From Candida dubliniensis CD36 (taxonomy: Eukaryota > Ascomycota > Pichiomycetes > Serinales > Debaryomycetaceae): a stretch of 64,000 bases of DNA. This document shows, piece by piece, positions 1-10,879 of this stretch; positions within the stretch are counted from its first letter, which is position 1, and each line of letters starts with the position of its first letter. Where the stretch lies: NCBI RefSeq assembly GCF_000026945.1, contig NC_012860.1, forward strand, positions 1,860,001 to 1,924,000. Reading direction: 5' to 3'. The position numbers and the translations under genes were made by a program. The notes beneath the pieces were generated by a model. It saw nothing but the letters and a program-made list of their open reading frames with translations. It was not told the DNA's origin and did no database searches.

Positions 1-567
1 ATTTAAAGAAGGTAGATTAATCCACCTATTTATTCAAAGATTCCTTGCATAAGGCACTTTAGCCTCCAACAGGTACAAGTCCCGAGAATCAAGCATTAGA
101 AAATATTCAAGTTTTAGGTTTGTTGTAAAGAAATCTTCTTGCTGAAACAATACAATCTTCTCATTGGTAGCTCCCCCACTCTAGGTCACCAAATATATTG
201 TCATTTAATGACCTCATTTTTGAATTTTACAATCTGTCACTTATCCGAGCATTAATTCTTTAAACGACTCCGTGTTTACACAATTTTATAAGATGAACCT
301 TATAGACGTCTTTTATTTTTTCCACCACATTGCAAAATTGTAATTTCTCTATATACTTCTTGGGGTCGTGGACGAGCTCAACAACTACTCTTGCATTTCT
401 CTTAATGGGAAACAAAAATGAAAGGTCGTGTGTAAACGGGTGATAATTTTTTTCTTACAGTTTTTTTTTTTTTTTTTTGTTTGCCTTATTATTTCTGGTT
501 GAGCATTTTATTACAAAGCCAAATATTAGTTTACAACCAACATCGAAAGAAGAGTCTGTCATTCAAA
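1..567. other. Intergenic region upstream of NOT5
   Basis: No intact gene is visible. The minus strand carries a short frame beginning with ATG at 217 and a second open frame ending in TGA at 34-36. The two are offset by one base at a run of five Gs near 173-177, and this is discussed as a finding. A poly(T) run at about 461-478 lies roughly 100 bases before the NOT5 ATG, typical of a yeast promoter poly(dT) element. Confidence 0.5.
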
Positions 568-2559
568 ATGAGTGCAAGAAAACTACAACAAGAATTTGAC
601 AAACTAAACAAGAAGATTTCCGAAGGGCTTCAAGCCTTTGATGATATCAAAGACAAGATTAATGCTACGGAGTCTGCGTCACAACGAGAAAAGTTGGAGA
701 ATGATTTGAAGAAGGAGTTGAAGAAATTGCAGAGACTGAGAGACCAGTTAAAGCAATGGCTAGGAGATAGCAGCATTAAATTAGACAAGAATTTATTACA
801 GGAGAATCGTACTAAGATTGAACATGCCATGGATCAGTTTAAAGAATTGGAGAAACTGCTGAAAATAAAACAGTTTTCTAATGAAGGGTTGGAGTTGCAA
901 AGTCAACAAAAGCGATCGCGATTTGGTGACGATGCCAAATATCAAGAAGCTTGTACTTATATAAATGAGGTTATTGAGCAATTGAATGGTCAAAATGAGG
1001 AATTGGAACAAGAATTAGATTCATTGAGTGGTCAACTGAAAAGAAAAGGAGGTAGTTCACTACAACTGTCTATTGAGGATGTTAAATACAAGATAGAACG
1101 AAACAATTCTCATATAGCCAAGTTGGAAGAAGTTTTAGAGAATTTGGATAACGACAAATTGGACCCTGCCAAAATCGATGATATTAAAGATGATTTAGAT
1201 TATTATGTTGAGAATAATCAGGACGAGGATTATGTTGAATATGATGAATTTTACGATCTATTAGAAGTGGACGAAGAAGATGATGTTGAAGTCCAAGGTT
1301 CATTGGCGCAAATGGCAGCTGAAACTGAAGATGAAAGAAAAAGGGAGGAGGAAAGAAAAAGGGAAGAAAAGGAGAAGGAGAAGCAACAACAGAACCCACC
1401 AAGGACGTCTTCATCCATGTCCAGTTCCAGTAGTAGTAATCAAAATAATATTGGCAATAATACTCCTCCAGCAACACAAGTAAAGCCGTTAGTAGTGACA
1501 GCTGCAAGTGGAGATCAAAACAATAACAGTGCTTCCTCAGTATCGTCAACATCAACACCAGTGAAGAAATTAAAGCCTGCACTTGCGCCAGCACCGGCAC
1601 CGCCACCGATAACAAGTGCAACTTCCTATTCAAATGCTATAAAGGCAGCACAGACAGCTTCCACATCCTCTAATTCCAATTCTTCTATTGCTAATACTTC
1701 TACTGATAACACCAATTCCAACACACGCAAAAGCAACCGTTCAGTGTCACCTCCTGCTGCTACTGATAACCATAATCATGCCCCAGCAGCAGTGTCCACT
1801 CCAGTTAAAGTTTTGCCGCCTGGGTTGAATCATGATTCATCCATCAATTCTACATTGAAATCAGAGTCGTCATCACCATTGGTCAACCATGCCAAGGTTA
1901 ATAATAACCACGAGTTGAATATTAGCAGATCGCAACTGCCAATGGTTTCTAATGAGAACAAGGCATTTAGTGATACCATTTCTCGAATTATTAATGTTGC
2001 CCACAGCAGATTAAATGACCCATTACCTTTGCAATCAATAACCGGGTTATTAGAGAGCTCCTTGTTGAACTGTCCCGATTCGTATGATGCCGAAAAGCCA
2101 AGACAATATAACCCAGTTAACGTCCATCCGTCACTGATTGATTATCCACAAGAACCAATGTACGAATTGAACAGCAGTCATTACATGAAAAAGTTTGATA
2201 ATGATACATTGTTTTTTTGCTTTTATTATGGCGATGGCATGGATAGTATTTCAAAATATAATGCTGCCAAAGAATTGTCGAGACGAGGATGGGTGTTTAA
2301 TACTGAATTTAGTCAATGGTTTTCCAAAGATAGCAAGAATGGAGGTAAGAACCGGTCAATGTCGGTGATACAAAGAGAAGAAGAAAATGGTAATATTATT
2401 GGCGATAGCAGCAGTGGTAAGGAGGAATTGCGCGAGAAAATCGATGATAATGGTGAAGTTCCAAGTAATTACAAATACTTTGATTATGAAAAGACATGGT
2501 TAACACGTCGAAGAGAAAACTATCAATTTGCTAATGAAAACAGACAGATTTTCCAATGA
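568..2559 (+). CDS. NOT5: CCR4-NOT complex subunit Not5 (Not3/Not5 family)
   Basis: Subunit of the CCR4-NOT complex, which deadenylates mRNA and regulates transcription and translation in nucleus and cytoplasm. The protein is 663 residues from the ATG at 568; the open frame extends 29 codons upstream but only to a TTG, so the ATG (MSARKLQQEF) is chosen. Residues 1-230 form the charged coiled-coil Not3 N-terminal domain. Residues about 225-260 are very acidic, followed by a Ser/Asn/Pro-rich linker. The C-terminal NOT box covers about 525-663 (MYELNSSHYMKKF, then FFCFYYGDGMDS and KTWLTRRRE). At least seven in-frame CTG codons (codons 57, 97, 98, 157, 167, 457, 523) should read as Ser in this clade. 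Not3 versus Not5 naming cannot be settled from sequence alone; Not5 is the usual Candida name. Confidence 0.9.
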   Translation: MSARKLQQEFDKLNKKISEGLQAFDDIKDKINATESASQREKLENDLKKELKKLQRLRDQLKQWLGDSSIKLDKNLLQENRTKIEHAMDQFKELEKLLKIKQFSNEGLELQSQQKRSRFGDDAKYQEACTYINEVIEQLNGQNEELEQELDSLSGQLKRKGGSSLQLSIEDVKYKIERNNSHIAKLEEVLENLDNDKLDPAKIDDIKDDLDYYVENNQDEDYVEYDEFYDLLEVDEEDDVEVQGSLAQMAAETEDERKREEERKREEKEKEKQQQNPPRTSSSMSSSSSSNQNNIGNNTPPATQVKPLVVTAASGDQNNNSASSVSSTSTPVKKLKPALAPAPAPPPITSATSYSNAIKAAQTASTSSNSNSSIANTSTDNTNSNTRKSNRSVSPPAATDNHNHAPAAVSTPVKVLPPGLNHDSSINSTLKSESSSPLVNHAKVNNNHELNISRSQLPMVSNENKAFSDTISRIINVAHSRLNDPLPLQSITGLLESSLLNCPDSYDAEKPRQYNPVNVHPSLIDYPQEPMYELNSSHYMKKFDNDTLFFCFYYGDGMDSISKYNAAKELSRRGWVFNTEFSQWFSKDSKNGGKNRSMSVIQREEENGNIIGDSSSGKEELREKIDDNGEVPSNYKYFDYEKTWLTRRRENYQFANENRQIFQ

Positions 2560-4119
2560 GGAACTGCTTGATCTGAAAAAAAAAAAACAAAAAGAAGAAT
2601 CTCTATGACGTAGTGGTGGTCGTTGCTGTTATTACTATTGTTGCTTATATGTATGTATATATGTGACGTGTGTTGTTAAAGTTTTGCATTTTGTATTGCA
2701 TTAATACAGATTTGTACTATTATTATTATTTCACAATTAAAAATGAGAAGTCAGTCCATAGAAACAAACAATTCAAAGTGAGGACCGTCACGATAAAGTT
2801 GTTGTTGGTGGTTTCAATGTAACGGTTTCCCCTTAGCACAAAAAAAAAAATAAAATACAGTTATGTTATGTTATGTTTTGTTTGTTTCAAGCGAAACCAA
2901 TCGACATGAGATGTTTCAGAACTGAATCAATCAATACAAAAAAAATAATGAGTCGCGAAAAATCAAATCAAGTTGACTAAAATCTGAAACGCTCGACACA
3001 AACGGGAAAAATTCAATGGATGGACCACACACACACACCTCGAGTGGAAGAGAAATATCTCATATTGACAGTTCTAATCGCTTGTAATGCGTACAATAAA
3101 GTTGGTCTGGGATTTTTTTTTTGGTTTCCCTAATTCAATCTTGATAAAGAACCATATATTTTATTGATTCTCTATGATGCCACCAGAATAGAGTACACGT
3201 GAATGTTTCTAGATTTGCGGAGGGAATGGTAGTGGCTTAGGGGAAAAAAAAAGGGGATAATGGTAGTGTGCAAATCCAAACTAATCAACTAATCTTCATT
3301 TTCCTTTATCCCTTTCTCTAGTAAAATTAAGCTGCGCCCCTCCTTTCGTTTTTCTATCTTATTTTAAGAGAATTTCTATCTCTTACTATTGGTTAAAACT
3401 GCAAAATCAAGACGTCCTTTAGCACTCACTGGAGTTATTAGTGCATTTGACAGCAGTGCAATACTTTAAAGATTAAGTTTTATACGATTAATGGTTACCA
3501 CTTTGGTAGACGACGATGACGGCAATAGGTGATGGTTTGAATGATATTACACAATGCTAAAATATACGCAGGACGACGTGTAGCAAAAAGAAATAAATAA
3601 ATAAATACTCATTATTTTTTTCTTTTCTTTTTCTGGGTATTTTGCTGAGATTGGTTAATAATAATAATAGAAGTAAATCTTGAGATCTTACTAACTAACA
3701 TGATAAAAAAAAACCATTACTTATAATCTTTTCCAACTCTTCTCTTTTTTTTTTTTTTAATTTTAATTCTGCTTTTGATTCTCGTTTTCTCTGTGAAACT
3801 GATGGATATTTGCATTTATTGGAATTAATATTTATCAATATTACTTTGTCCTTATTCTGATTTTTCTTAATTTGGTACCCAACCTAAATCACCAACTCGA
3901 ACTCCTTCACTTTTGTTCTTGTTTCATTCGTTTAGATCAATACAACTATCAACTATAGGTTTCAAAACCGCTTTCTTTTTTTTTTTCCCCCATCACTTTT
4001 GTCATCATTACTAGTTTTTACTATCATCCCAACAGATATACATCCCATAAATTCAACTATAAATTTTCTAAAAAAGTTATTGATTTTTTTTTTTGCTTCC
4101 TTTGATAGTTTGTTAAGAC
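2560..4119. other. Intergenic region NOT5-OPY2
   Basis: This 1.56 kb spacer serves as NOT5 3' region and OPY2 promoter. I see no gene. It contains AAAT tetranucleotide repeats at about 3590-3606, a CACA run near 3030, several poly(T) tracts just before OPY2, a TATACGA heptamer at 3481-3487 and an isolated TACTAAC at 3689-3695. No matching 5' splice site was found for the TACTAAC, so no leader intron is claimed. Confidence 0.6.
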
Positions 4120-5712
4120 ATGCCGATACCCAGATCACCTATATTTGAGCCTGAGTTGGAACAACTACTAAAAAGAGATGAAAATGGTTGTGTCTCTTGT
4201 CCAAGCTCAGCAGGAAGTTGTCCTTCATGTCCATCAGGACAACAATGTCAATTATCGTCGCGTACATGTGATTCGTGTCCCAAATATTATTGTGCAACTG
4301 TCTCGTCAAAGAAAGGTTCTCCCATAGGTGGTATAGTTGGTGGAGTCATTGGAGGAGTGGCATTTTTGGCACTTGTTGGTGCTGTATTGTATTATTTTCT
4401 TATATACAGAAAAAAGCACCCACTTATATTAGATGAAGATTTTGAAAATTACGAAGATGATGAAGACTTTTTGGAAGATGAAACAAGTGGGTACGCACTG
4501 AGCAAACTAACTGCTAATAATGGAAACGGACTAGATGTCTCGTCTCCTGGATACGATAGCTCAAGTGCCAATGTTGTTTCCCCTACTAGCGCTAACAATG
4601 TCAATAGTACTAACGGTGGCAGCAACGGTAATGGACTCAATACTACGGTCAGCCTGAATTCAGTTGGAAACACATCTGCTGAAAGAGCAATAGGTCCAGG
4701 AGTTGGAAGTGGTGCTGCTGTCGTGGCAAGAAAGCATGTTGCTGGTAATTCCGTTAGTGCTGCCAAAAGAAGACAAATGAGAAGATTATCATCATATGAA
4801 TCTTTTACCAGACCCAAAGCTAGTGGGAACCACAAAGCCAGACAGCAACAGTTGCAGGCTAGAAGAGCGAGACAACAAAGAATCATCAGACAAGCAAATC
4901 AACAAACGCAACAGCAACCACAACAACAATTACCTGTCAACCAGTATCTACAACCATCGAATCGTAATTCGGTGGCAACTTCATTTTCCAACGCATCCAA
5001 TATATTACCTATTGCTTACATTCCTGGGGTCACTGTGCGACCCACCAAAAACAATACAAGGTCTATTTATTCTTACGATACTGATTCATTATTTTCTGAC
5101 TTGAATACGATCGAGAACGCTTCTATTATTGGTGATGTTGTTTTGGCTAATCAAAACACAGCGACTGCTGAAATGTACAACCCCAGTCCGGAACTGAGTA
5201 TACATTCGGAAAGCCAGCAATCCCAACAACGAAACTATACAAATGGATCAGGTACAATGACTGCCATAAAGGCGCAGCCAAGGTTAGTGAATGTTGATAA
5301 AATCGAAGAAGAGGACGAAGATGACGAAGAGGAAGAATCTGAAGAAGAGTACGATGACACTCAAGCCATACCCGAAGAGAGCGAAGAAGACTCTGATGTT
5401 GACTCGGATATTGGGGAGATTACACGTGCCACTTCGCTCAAAAGACAAGAGCCCGGCCCTCAAACTTCCAAAGATGTTGATGGTGGTAATCAGGTAGACA
5501 TAGCACGAAGAGACAGTACTGAAATTGGTATTCCATTAGATTACATTAATTTTGATAATGGTAAGGATGTGGGAGAAACAATAAACAGTGCCACAGGGTC
5601 ATTTTTATTGAATGTTGAATTCGATCACAGTCCATTAACGACACCAGTGAAAACACATTATACTGATAATTCAAACGATAGAGGAAGCCCATTTGCTGAT
5701 CCTGACAAATAA
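4120..5712 (+). CDS. OPY2: Opy2-like membrane anchor protein with Cys-rich ectodomain
   Basis: Probable plasma-membrane anchor of the HOG/Cek1 MAPK pathways. In yeast, Opy2 recruits Ste50 to the membrane. The protein has 530 residues and no N-terminal signal peptide. Eight cysteines at 24, 27, 34, 37, 43, 50, 53 and 58 form the compact Cys-rich domain typical of the fungal Opy2 family, with the motif SSRTCDSC. A single Gly-rich transmembrane segment spans about 71-96 and is followed by the basic stop-transfer YRKK, suggesting an outside-N, inside-C topology. The cytosolic part contains an acidic stretch (about 105-125), Ser/Asn-rich and Gln-rich regions, and a second long Glu/Asp block at about 394-432. 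CTG codons such as codon 127 read as Ser. The family call rests on the Cys pattern plus adjacent membrane segment; the cytosolic part is too divergent to recognise. Confidence 0.75.
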   Translation: MPIPRSPIFEPELEQLLKRDENGCVSCPSSAGSCPSCPSGQQCQLSSRTCDSCPKYYCATVSSKKGSPIGGIVGGVIGGVAFLALVGAVLYYFLIYRKKHPLILDEDFENYEDDEDFLEDETSGYALSKLTANNGNGLDVSSPGYDSSSANVVSPTSANNVNSTNGGSNGNGLNTTVSLNSVGNTSAERAIGPGVGSGAAVVARKHVAGNSVSAAKRRQMRRLSSYESFTRPKASGNHKARQQQLQARRARQQRIIRQANQQTQQQPQQQLPVNQYLQPSNRNSVATSFSNASNILPIAYIPGVTVRPTKNNTRSIYSYDTDSLFSDLNTIENASIIGDVVLANQNTATAEMYNPSPELSIHSESQQSQQRNYTNGSGTMTAIKAQPRLVNVDKIEEEDEDDEEEESEEEYDDTQAIPEESEEDSDVDSDIGEITRATSLKRQEPGPQTSKDVDGGNQVDIARRDSTEIGIPLDYINFDNGKDVGETINSATGSFLLNVEFDHSPLTTPVKTHYTDNSNDRGSPFADPDK

Positions 5713-7055
5713 GTAGCCGGTAATTGAGATTTTATAATTGATTTCTGTACTCGGTATTAGAGATGATATGTATATGTTTTATATTATATAGACCCTCCGA
5801 ATGCTTGTATTTGTAACGTTCTTATCATGGTTTTACTTTGTACATTATATTTTTCATAAACATGCAACAATGATTCATTTGCAGTATTGGAACAAGGGCT
5901 CAACAACTAATTGATCTTATACTTTTGGCAGGGAAGCTTGTTGTTTCCAATACTCCCTGACATGCGCAGTCAATACCATTTGCAAGAATTGCAATCCTAT
6001 CCTCCACTATACATTGGGATTAAATCGACTTAAAAAGAAAGAATCATTGAAGTCAAGAAAAAGTTCTCGGAAATCATTAGCGCGATGGCGTGTACAGCCG
6101 CGATGATTTACAGGTAGTTAAGTTCATGAAGATTGTAGTAGCTGATTATGGAATTAAAGAAAGAGACAACCATTTTTCTTCAACAAATTGTAAAGCAAGT
6201 GATTAGAAAAGAAATACAAGAGCACGGAATTTCAGAGCTTTAAATAAGTTAGCAATAATGATCAATATTACTAATAATCATGTAAGGACGCACAGGGGAA
6301 CAAAAAAAAAAAGGGGGGGGAAGGTAGACTAGAGATAACCACATTAAATGATTCCATACAGATAAAAGTTAAATCTACCCACAATTTCTCTACGTTGAAG
6401 ATCATGATTCTAAGAAGTTTAGAGGTTTTCCATTCAAATTTGTAACATTTGTCTCCAAGTATAATCGGTAGCAATCCGACCAACTCCACAGAAATTATAA
6501 ACCTTTCCGTATTTGATTAATTGAAGAAGCTGACACTTCAACTGCTGACGTATACCATCTTATCCAATTTTAATAACTCCTCTTACTTTTTCAAGAACCA
6601 AATCCTAACTCTTAAATCAGATAAATTACAATATATTAGTAATTGGGATTAGAGTCTAGCTACGCATACGAGTAGTGTATTTTAATCAAAACACTATTTA
6701 TTGCTGTTGCTTTTCTCCCCCAACATGTTTTTCTTTTTCTTTTTTTTTTTTTCACACTCGGTTATACGCTTGATCGGAGACTCTCCAGCCATTAGTATGC
6801 ATTATTACCACACTTCTCACACTAATCAACTAGATTTCCCTTGCGTTTTTCAACACAATTTTTTTTTTCTCTTCCTCTCTCTTTTTTTTTTTTTTTCAAT
6901 TTAAATACAATCCACTGTCCGCTTAAATTATTGCATTTGAGAATTTTCTTTTACCCTTCTTGTTCTTTTTCTTTTCTTTCTTTTTCTTTTTTTCGTATTG
7001 TTTTCCTATAACAACCATTCAAGACTATTCCAATTGCAATTAACAATTATCCAAA
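5713..7055. other. Intergenic region OPY2-TKL1
   Basis: 1.34 kb with no supportable gene. It contains an A11-G8 junction at about 6302-6320 and strongly pyrimidine-rich, T-rich DNA from about 6700 to 7010, directly before TKL1. That layout is characteristic of promoters of highly expressed yeast genes. Open frames here begin without ATG or consist of poly(T)-encoded Phe runs. Confidence 0.6.
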
Positions 7056-9089
7056 ATGCCTTCTCTTGATGAATTAACTATCAGTACAATTAGAGGTTTG
7101 TCAGTCGACGCCGTTGCCGCTGCCAACTCCGGTCATCCAGGTGCCCCATTGGGTTTAGCTCCTGCTGCCCATGTTGTTTGGCAAAAAATGAAGTTCAACC
7201 CAAGAGACCCAAACTGGATCAATAGAGATAGATTTGTTTTATCCAATGGTCACGCTTGTGCTTTGTTATACTCCTTGTTGGTGTTATACAAATTTGATTT
7301 AACTGTCGATGACTTGAAGCAATTCAGACAATTGGGCTCTAAAACTCCAGGTCACCCAGAAGCCACTGATACTGCTGGTGTCGAGGTCACCACCGGTCCA
7401 TTGGGTCAAGGTATTTCAAATGCTGTTGGTATTGCTATTGCTCAAAAACAATTTGCCGCCACCTACAACAAGCCAGATATTACCCTTTCTGACTCTTATG
7501 TCTACACTTTTGTTGGTGATGGTTGTTTGATGGAAGGTGTTGCTTCTGAAGCTTCTTCTTTGGCTGGTCACTTGCAATTGAACAATTTAATTGCTTTCTG
7601 GGATGACAACAGAATCTCCATTGATGGTGACACTGCTGTCTCTTTCACTGAAAATGTCCCAGAAAGATACAGAGCCTACGGTTGGAATGTTCTTGAAGTT
7701 CCAGATGCTAACACTAATATTGAAGCCATTGGTGCTGCTGTTGAAGAAGCCAAGAAATCTACCGATAAACCAACTTTGATTAGATTGGTTACCACCATTG
7801 GTTATGGTTCCTTGAAACAAGGTTCTCATGATGTGCACGGTTCTCCATTGAAGCCAGATGATATCAAACAATTGAAGAAAAGCTGGGGCTTCAAGGAAGA
7901 TGTTGACTTTTTCATTCCAGAAGAAGTTTCGGAATACTTGGCCAAGCACGTGTCTGAAAACCAAAAAGTCCAAAAAGAATGGGAAGCTAAATTTGCTCAA
8001 TATAAAGAAAAATACCCTACTGAAGGTGCTGAAGTCCAAAGAAGATTGGATGGTAAATTACCAGAAGGTTGGAAAGAACACTTGCCAAAATACACTCCAG
8101 CTGATAAACCATTGGCTACCAGAAAATTGTCTGAAAATGTTATTAATGCTTTACATGGTAAGATTCCGGAATTTATTGGTGGTTCCGCCGATTTGACCGG
8201 TTCCAACTTGACCAGAGCTCAAGGCTCGGTTGATTTCCAACCACCATCTACTGGTTTAGGTAGTTACGATGGTGTTTACATCAGATATGGTGTTAGAGAA
8301 CATGGTATGGGTGCTATCATGAATGGTATTGCTGCCTTTGGTGCCAACTACAAGAACTACGGTGGTACTTTCTTGAACTTTGTTTCCTACGCTGCTGGTG
8401 CTCTTAGATTATCAGCTTTGTCCCACCATCCAGTCATCTGGGTTGCCACCCACGATTCCATTGGTTTGGGTGAAGATGGTCCAACCCATCAACCTATCGA
8501 AACTTTGGCTCATTTCAGAGCTATTCCAAACTTGTCTGTGTGGAGACCAGCTGATGGTAACGAAGTTTCTGCTGCCTATGCTGCTGCCATTGAGTCTACT
8601 TCTCATCCATCTGTTATTGCCTTGACTAGACAAAACTTGCCACAATTGGAAGGTTCATCAATTGAAAACGCCTTGAAAGGTGGTTATACTCTTGTCAAGA
8701 AAGATAACCCAGATGTTATTATTGTTTCTTCTGGTTCTGAGGTTTCTATTTCAGTTGCTGCTAGTGAAGAATTAGCCAAACAAGGGGTTAATGCCAATGT
8801 TGTTTCCTTACCAGACTTTTTCACCTTTGACAAGCAATCTGACGAATATAGATTGTCTGTTCTTCCAGATGGTGTTCCAATCTTGTCTGTTGAAGTCATG
8901 TCGACCTTTGGATGGTCTAAATACTCTCATGAGCAATTTGGCTTGAATAGATTTGGTGCCTCAGGTAAAGCTGGTGATTTGTACAAGCACTTTGAATTTA
9001 CTCCTGAAGGAATTGCTGAAAGAGCCCAAAAGACTATCAAATATTACGAAGGTAAACAATTGTTGTCTCCTTTAGACAGAGCTTTCTAA
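7056..9089 (+). CDS. TKL1: Transketolase
   Basis: Cytosolic thiamine-diphosphate enzyme of the non-oxidative pentose phosphate pathway. It moves two-carbon units between xylulose-5-phosphate and ribose-5-phosphate or erythrose-4-phosphate. The protein is 677 residues, the normal family length. Visible features are NSGHPGAPLG (residues 24-33, with the catalytic-region His), the thiamine-binding signature starting GDGCLMEG and ending NNLIAFWDDN, and the C-terminal-half pyrimidine domain with GVREHGM and THDSIGLGEDGPTHQP. Codon use is strongly biased (TTG for Leu, AGA for Arg, GGT for Gly), indicating high expression. The ATG at 7056 follows a long T-rich leader and matches the usual N-terminus. 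Identification is certain at family level. Confidence 0.98.
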   Translation: MPSLDELTISTIRGLSVDAVAAANSGHPGAPLGLAPAAHVVWQKMKFNPRDPNWINRDRFVLSNGHACALLYSLLVLYKFDLTVDDLKQFRQLGSKTPGHPEATDTAGVEVTTGPLGQGISNAVGIAIAQKQFAATYNKPDITLSDSYVYTFVGDGCLMEGVASEASSLAGHLQLNNLIAFWDDNRISIDGDTAVSFTENVPERYRAYGWNVLEVPDANTNIEAIGAAVEEAKKSTDKPTLIRLVTTIGYGSLKQGSHDVHGSPLKPDDIKQLKKSWGFKEDVDFFIPEEVSEYLAKHVSENQKVQKEWEAKFAQYKEKYPTEGAEVQRRLDGKLPEGWKEHLPKYTPADKPLATRKLSENVINALHGKIPEFIGGSADLTGSNLTRAQGSVDFQPPSTGLGSYDGVYIRYGVREHGMGAIMNGIAAFGANYKNYGGTFLNFVSYAAGALRLSALSHHPVIWVATHDSIGLGEDGPTHQPIETLAHFRAIPNLSVWRPADGNEVSAAYAAAIESTSHPSVIALTRQNLPQLEGSSIENALKGGYTLVKKDNPDVIIVSSGSEVSISVAASEELAKQGVNANVVSLPDFFTFDKQSDEYRLSVLPDGVPILSVEVMSTFGWSKYSHEQFGLNRFGASGKAGDLYKHFEFTPEGIAERAQKTIKYYEGKQLLSPLDRAF

Positions 9090-9617
9090 GCAAGAGGTAA
9101 TATGTAGTTGATTTATAATAATAGCGATACATTTCTTTATTTGGCGATGCTTTCCTGTCTGATTCTGTAGAGAGAGAAGAACTTCCAACGGGATTGTGCA
9201 AGATTCACTAAGTTATCGAGTATGAAGGCATGTTGATAAGCAGGCAATACTTTTCGTATATTTTTGCAAGATCAGAATAATATTGGGCGACTCCTTTTTT
9301 TTTTTTGTGTGTGTGTTGCAAAAATGGCTCACATAACTCTACTCCCTAACATGAAATAACCGCTTTCATCAGAAGCCCAATAAGGACACTCCACTGAGAA
9401 ACAAATTTCGAAACTTTATCCTTTCTTTATTGAAGGACTGAAACTATATGTAGACACTAACTATGTAAAAAAAAAATATAACAAATAACATCAAAGTATC
9501 AAACCTTCAAATGCGCCTAAGCTCAACTTATTTAATAAAAATTCAAACACACCTGTTGTCATTATTTATTTTCGTTGCCGTCATCATTCATTATTATCTT
9601 AATTAGCATGAATGTGC
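9090..9617. other. Convergent 3' spacer TKL1/ADH2
   Basis: Both flanking genes end here. The spacer is AT-rich and includes a T-run followed by a short GT repeat near 9295-9315. A TCGTATA heptamer at 9254-9260 has no promoter context. No gene is visible. Confidence 0.6.
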
Positions 9618-10664
9618 TTATTTGGTGGTGTCCAAGACGTATCTACCCAAAATCTTACCTTCTTCCATCAATTTGTAAACTTCTGGTAATTCAGATAAAC
9701 CAACAATCTTGATTGGACATTTGATCAAACCTCTTGAGAAGAAGTCAACGGCTTCAGCAGTGTCTTTTCTGTTACCAACGTATGAACCTTTGATTTGAAT
9801 AGATTTGACAACAGAATCAAAAACTGGAGCAGAAACTTTAGCGTGTGCTGGCAAACCAACCAAAACAACTTTACCTAATGATCTAACGTATTCAACAGAT
9901 TGGTCGATAGCTTTTTCAGAAACGGAGACATTGATAACACCATGTGGACCACCGTCAGTGGCTTTCTTGACAGCTGCAACAATATCTTTTTCTTTGGTGA
10001 AATCAATGTAAGCTTCAGCACCTAATGATTTGACGAATTCACCTTTGTCTTCACCACCATCGATGGCAAGAACTCTGTAACCCATAGCCTTGGCATATTG
10101 GACAGCTAAAGAACCCAAACCACCAGCGGCACCAGAGATAGCGACCCATTGACCAGCTTGCAAGTCAGCAGTCTTTAAAGCTTTGTAAACAGTGACACCA
10201 GCACACAATATTGGAGCAACATTGGCCAAGTCAGTACCAGCTGGGATTCTGGCAGCTTGAACGGCATCAGCAGTAGCATATTGTTGGAAAGAACCATCGT
10301 GGGTGTAACCGGATAAATCAGCTTGAGCACAATTTGGTTCGGCACCAGCTTGACAGTATTCACAGTTCAAACAAGAACCATTCAACCATTTGATACCAGC
10401 AAAATCACCAACTTTCCAGCCTTTGACATTTTCACCCAAGGCAACAACAACACCAGCACCTTCGTGACCACCGACCAATGGCAATTTGGTAGCCAATGGC
10501 CAATCACCTTTCCAAGCGTGTAAATCAGTGTGACAGACACCGGAGTATTTAACATTAATTAATAATTCATTTGGCTTTGGTTTTGGGACTGGGATATCTT
10601 TGTATTCCAATTTACCTCCGTTGGTTTCAAAAACAACAGCTTTTTGAGTAGTTGGGATTGACAT
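9618..10664 (-). CDS. ADH2: Zinc alcohol dehydrogenase, cytosolic
   Basis: NAD-dependent medium-chain alcohol dehydrogenase interconverting ethanol and acetaldehyde. The 348-residue protein has the full zinc set: catalytic-site Cys44 and His67 (GGHEGAG) and structural Cys98, Cys101, Cys104 and Cys112. It also has the Rossmann loop [15 protein letters not shown]. The N-terminus starts directly with [10 protein letters not shown] and has no mitochondrial presequence, so it should be cytosolic. Codon use is highly biased. Placement next to TKL1 matches what I recall for C. albicans ADH2; ADH1 is a close paralogue elsewhere. A TATAAATA element and a G-rich block lie upstream. The family is certain, the paralogue number somewhat less so. 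Confidence 0.93.
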   Translation of the reverse strand: MSIPTTQKAVVFETNGGKLEYKDIPVPKPKPNELLINVKYSGVCHTDLHAWKGDWPLATKLPLVGGHEGAGVVVALGENVKGWKVGDFAGIKWLNGSCLNCEYCQAGAEPNCAQADLSGYTHDGSFQQYATADAVQAARIPAGTDLANVAPILCAGVTVYKALKTADLQAGQWVAISGAAGGLGSLAVQYAKAMGYRVLAIDGGEDKGEFVKSLGAEAYIDFTKEKDIVAAVKKATDGGPHGVINVSVSEKAIDQSVEYVRSLGKVVLVGLPAHAKVSAPVFDSVVKSIQIKGSYVGNRKDTAEAVDFFSRGLIKCPIKIVGLSELPEVYKLMEEGKILGRYVLDTTK

Positions 10665-10792
10665 AGTATAATTGAGTTAGATTTAATATGAAGTAAATAA
10701 CAATTAATTAGGGGTTATAGAAAACTAATTGATTGATAAGTGAAAATAACTAAGTTAAAAATTGTTGAAAATTTGGAGGAATGGGAAGGGGG

Positions 10793-10800
10793 TATTTATA
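10793..10800 (-). promoter_or_regulatory. TATA box of ADH2
   Basis: On the minus strand the sequence reads TATAAATA, about 130 bases before the ADH2 ATG. This is a normal distance for a yeast TATA element in a strongly expressed gene. Confidence 0.6.
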
Positions 10801-10879
10801 GTTTTTATCCGGAAAGAAAATATCGTATTAAACTGGGTGATTTATAGGAGATAAGCTTATAAAAGTAATCGGCACACAA

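Noticed and set aside
3689..3695. TACTAAC branch-site sequence upstream of OPY2, considered as a 5' UTR intron
   Set aside because: No GTATGT donor at a suitable distance upstream and no nearby acceptor.
4449..4886. 145-codon antisense frame inside OPY2, and similar antisense frames in TKL1, NOT5, ENO1 and TEF
   Set aside because: Shadows of coding sequence caused by codon bias in the true genes; no independent signals.
6090..6150. C-box/D-box-like pair downstream of OPY2
   Set aside because: The C box has a mismatch, the spacing is short and there is no closing stem.
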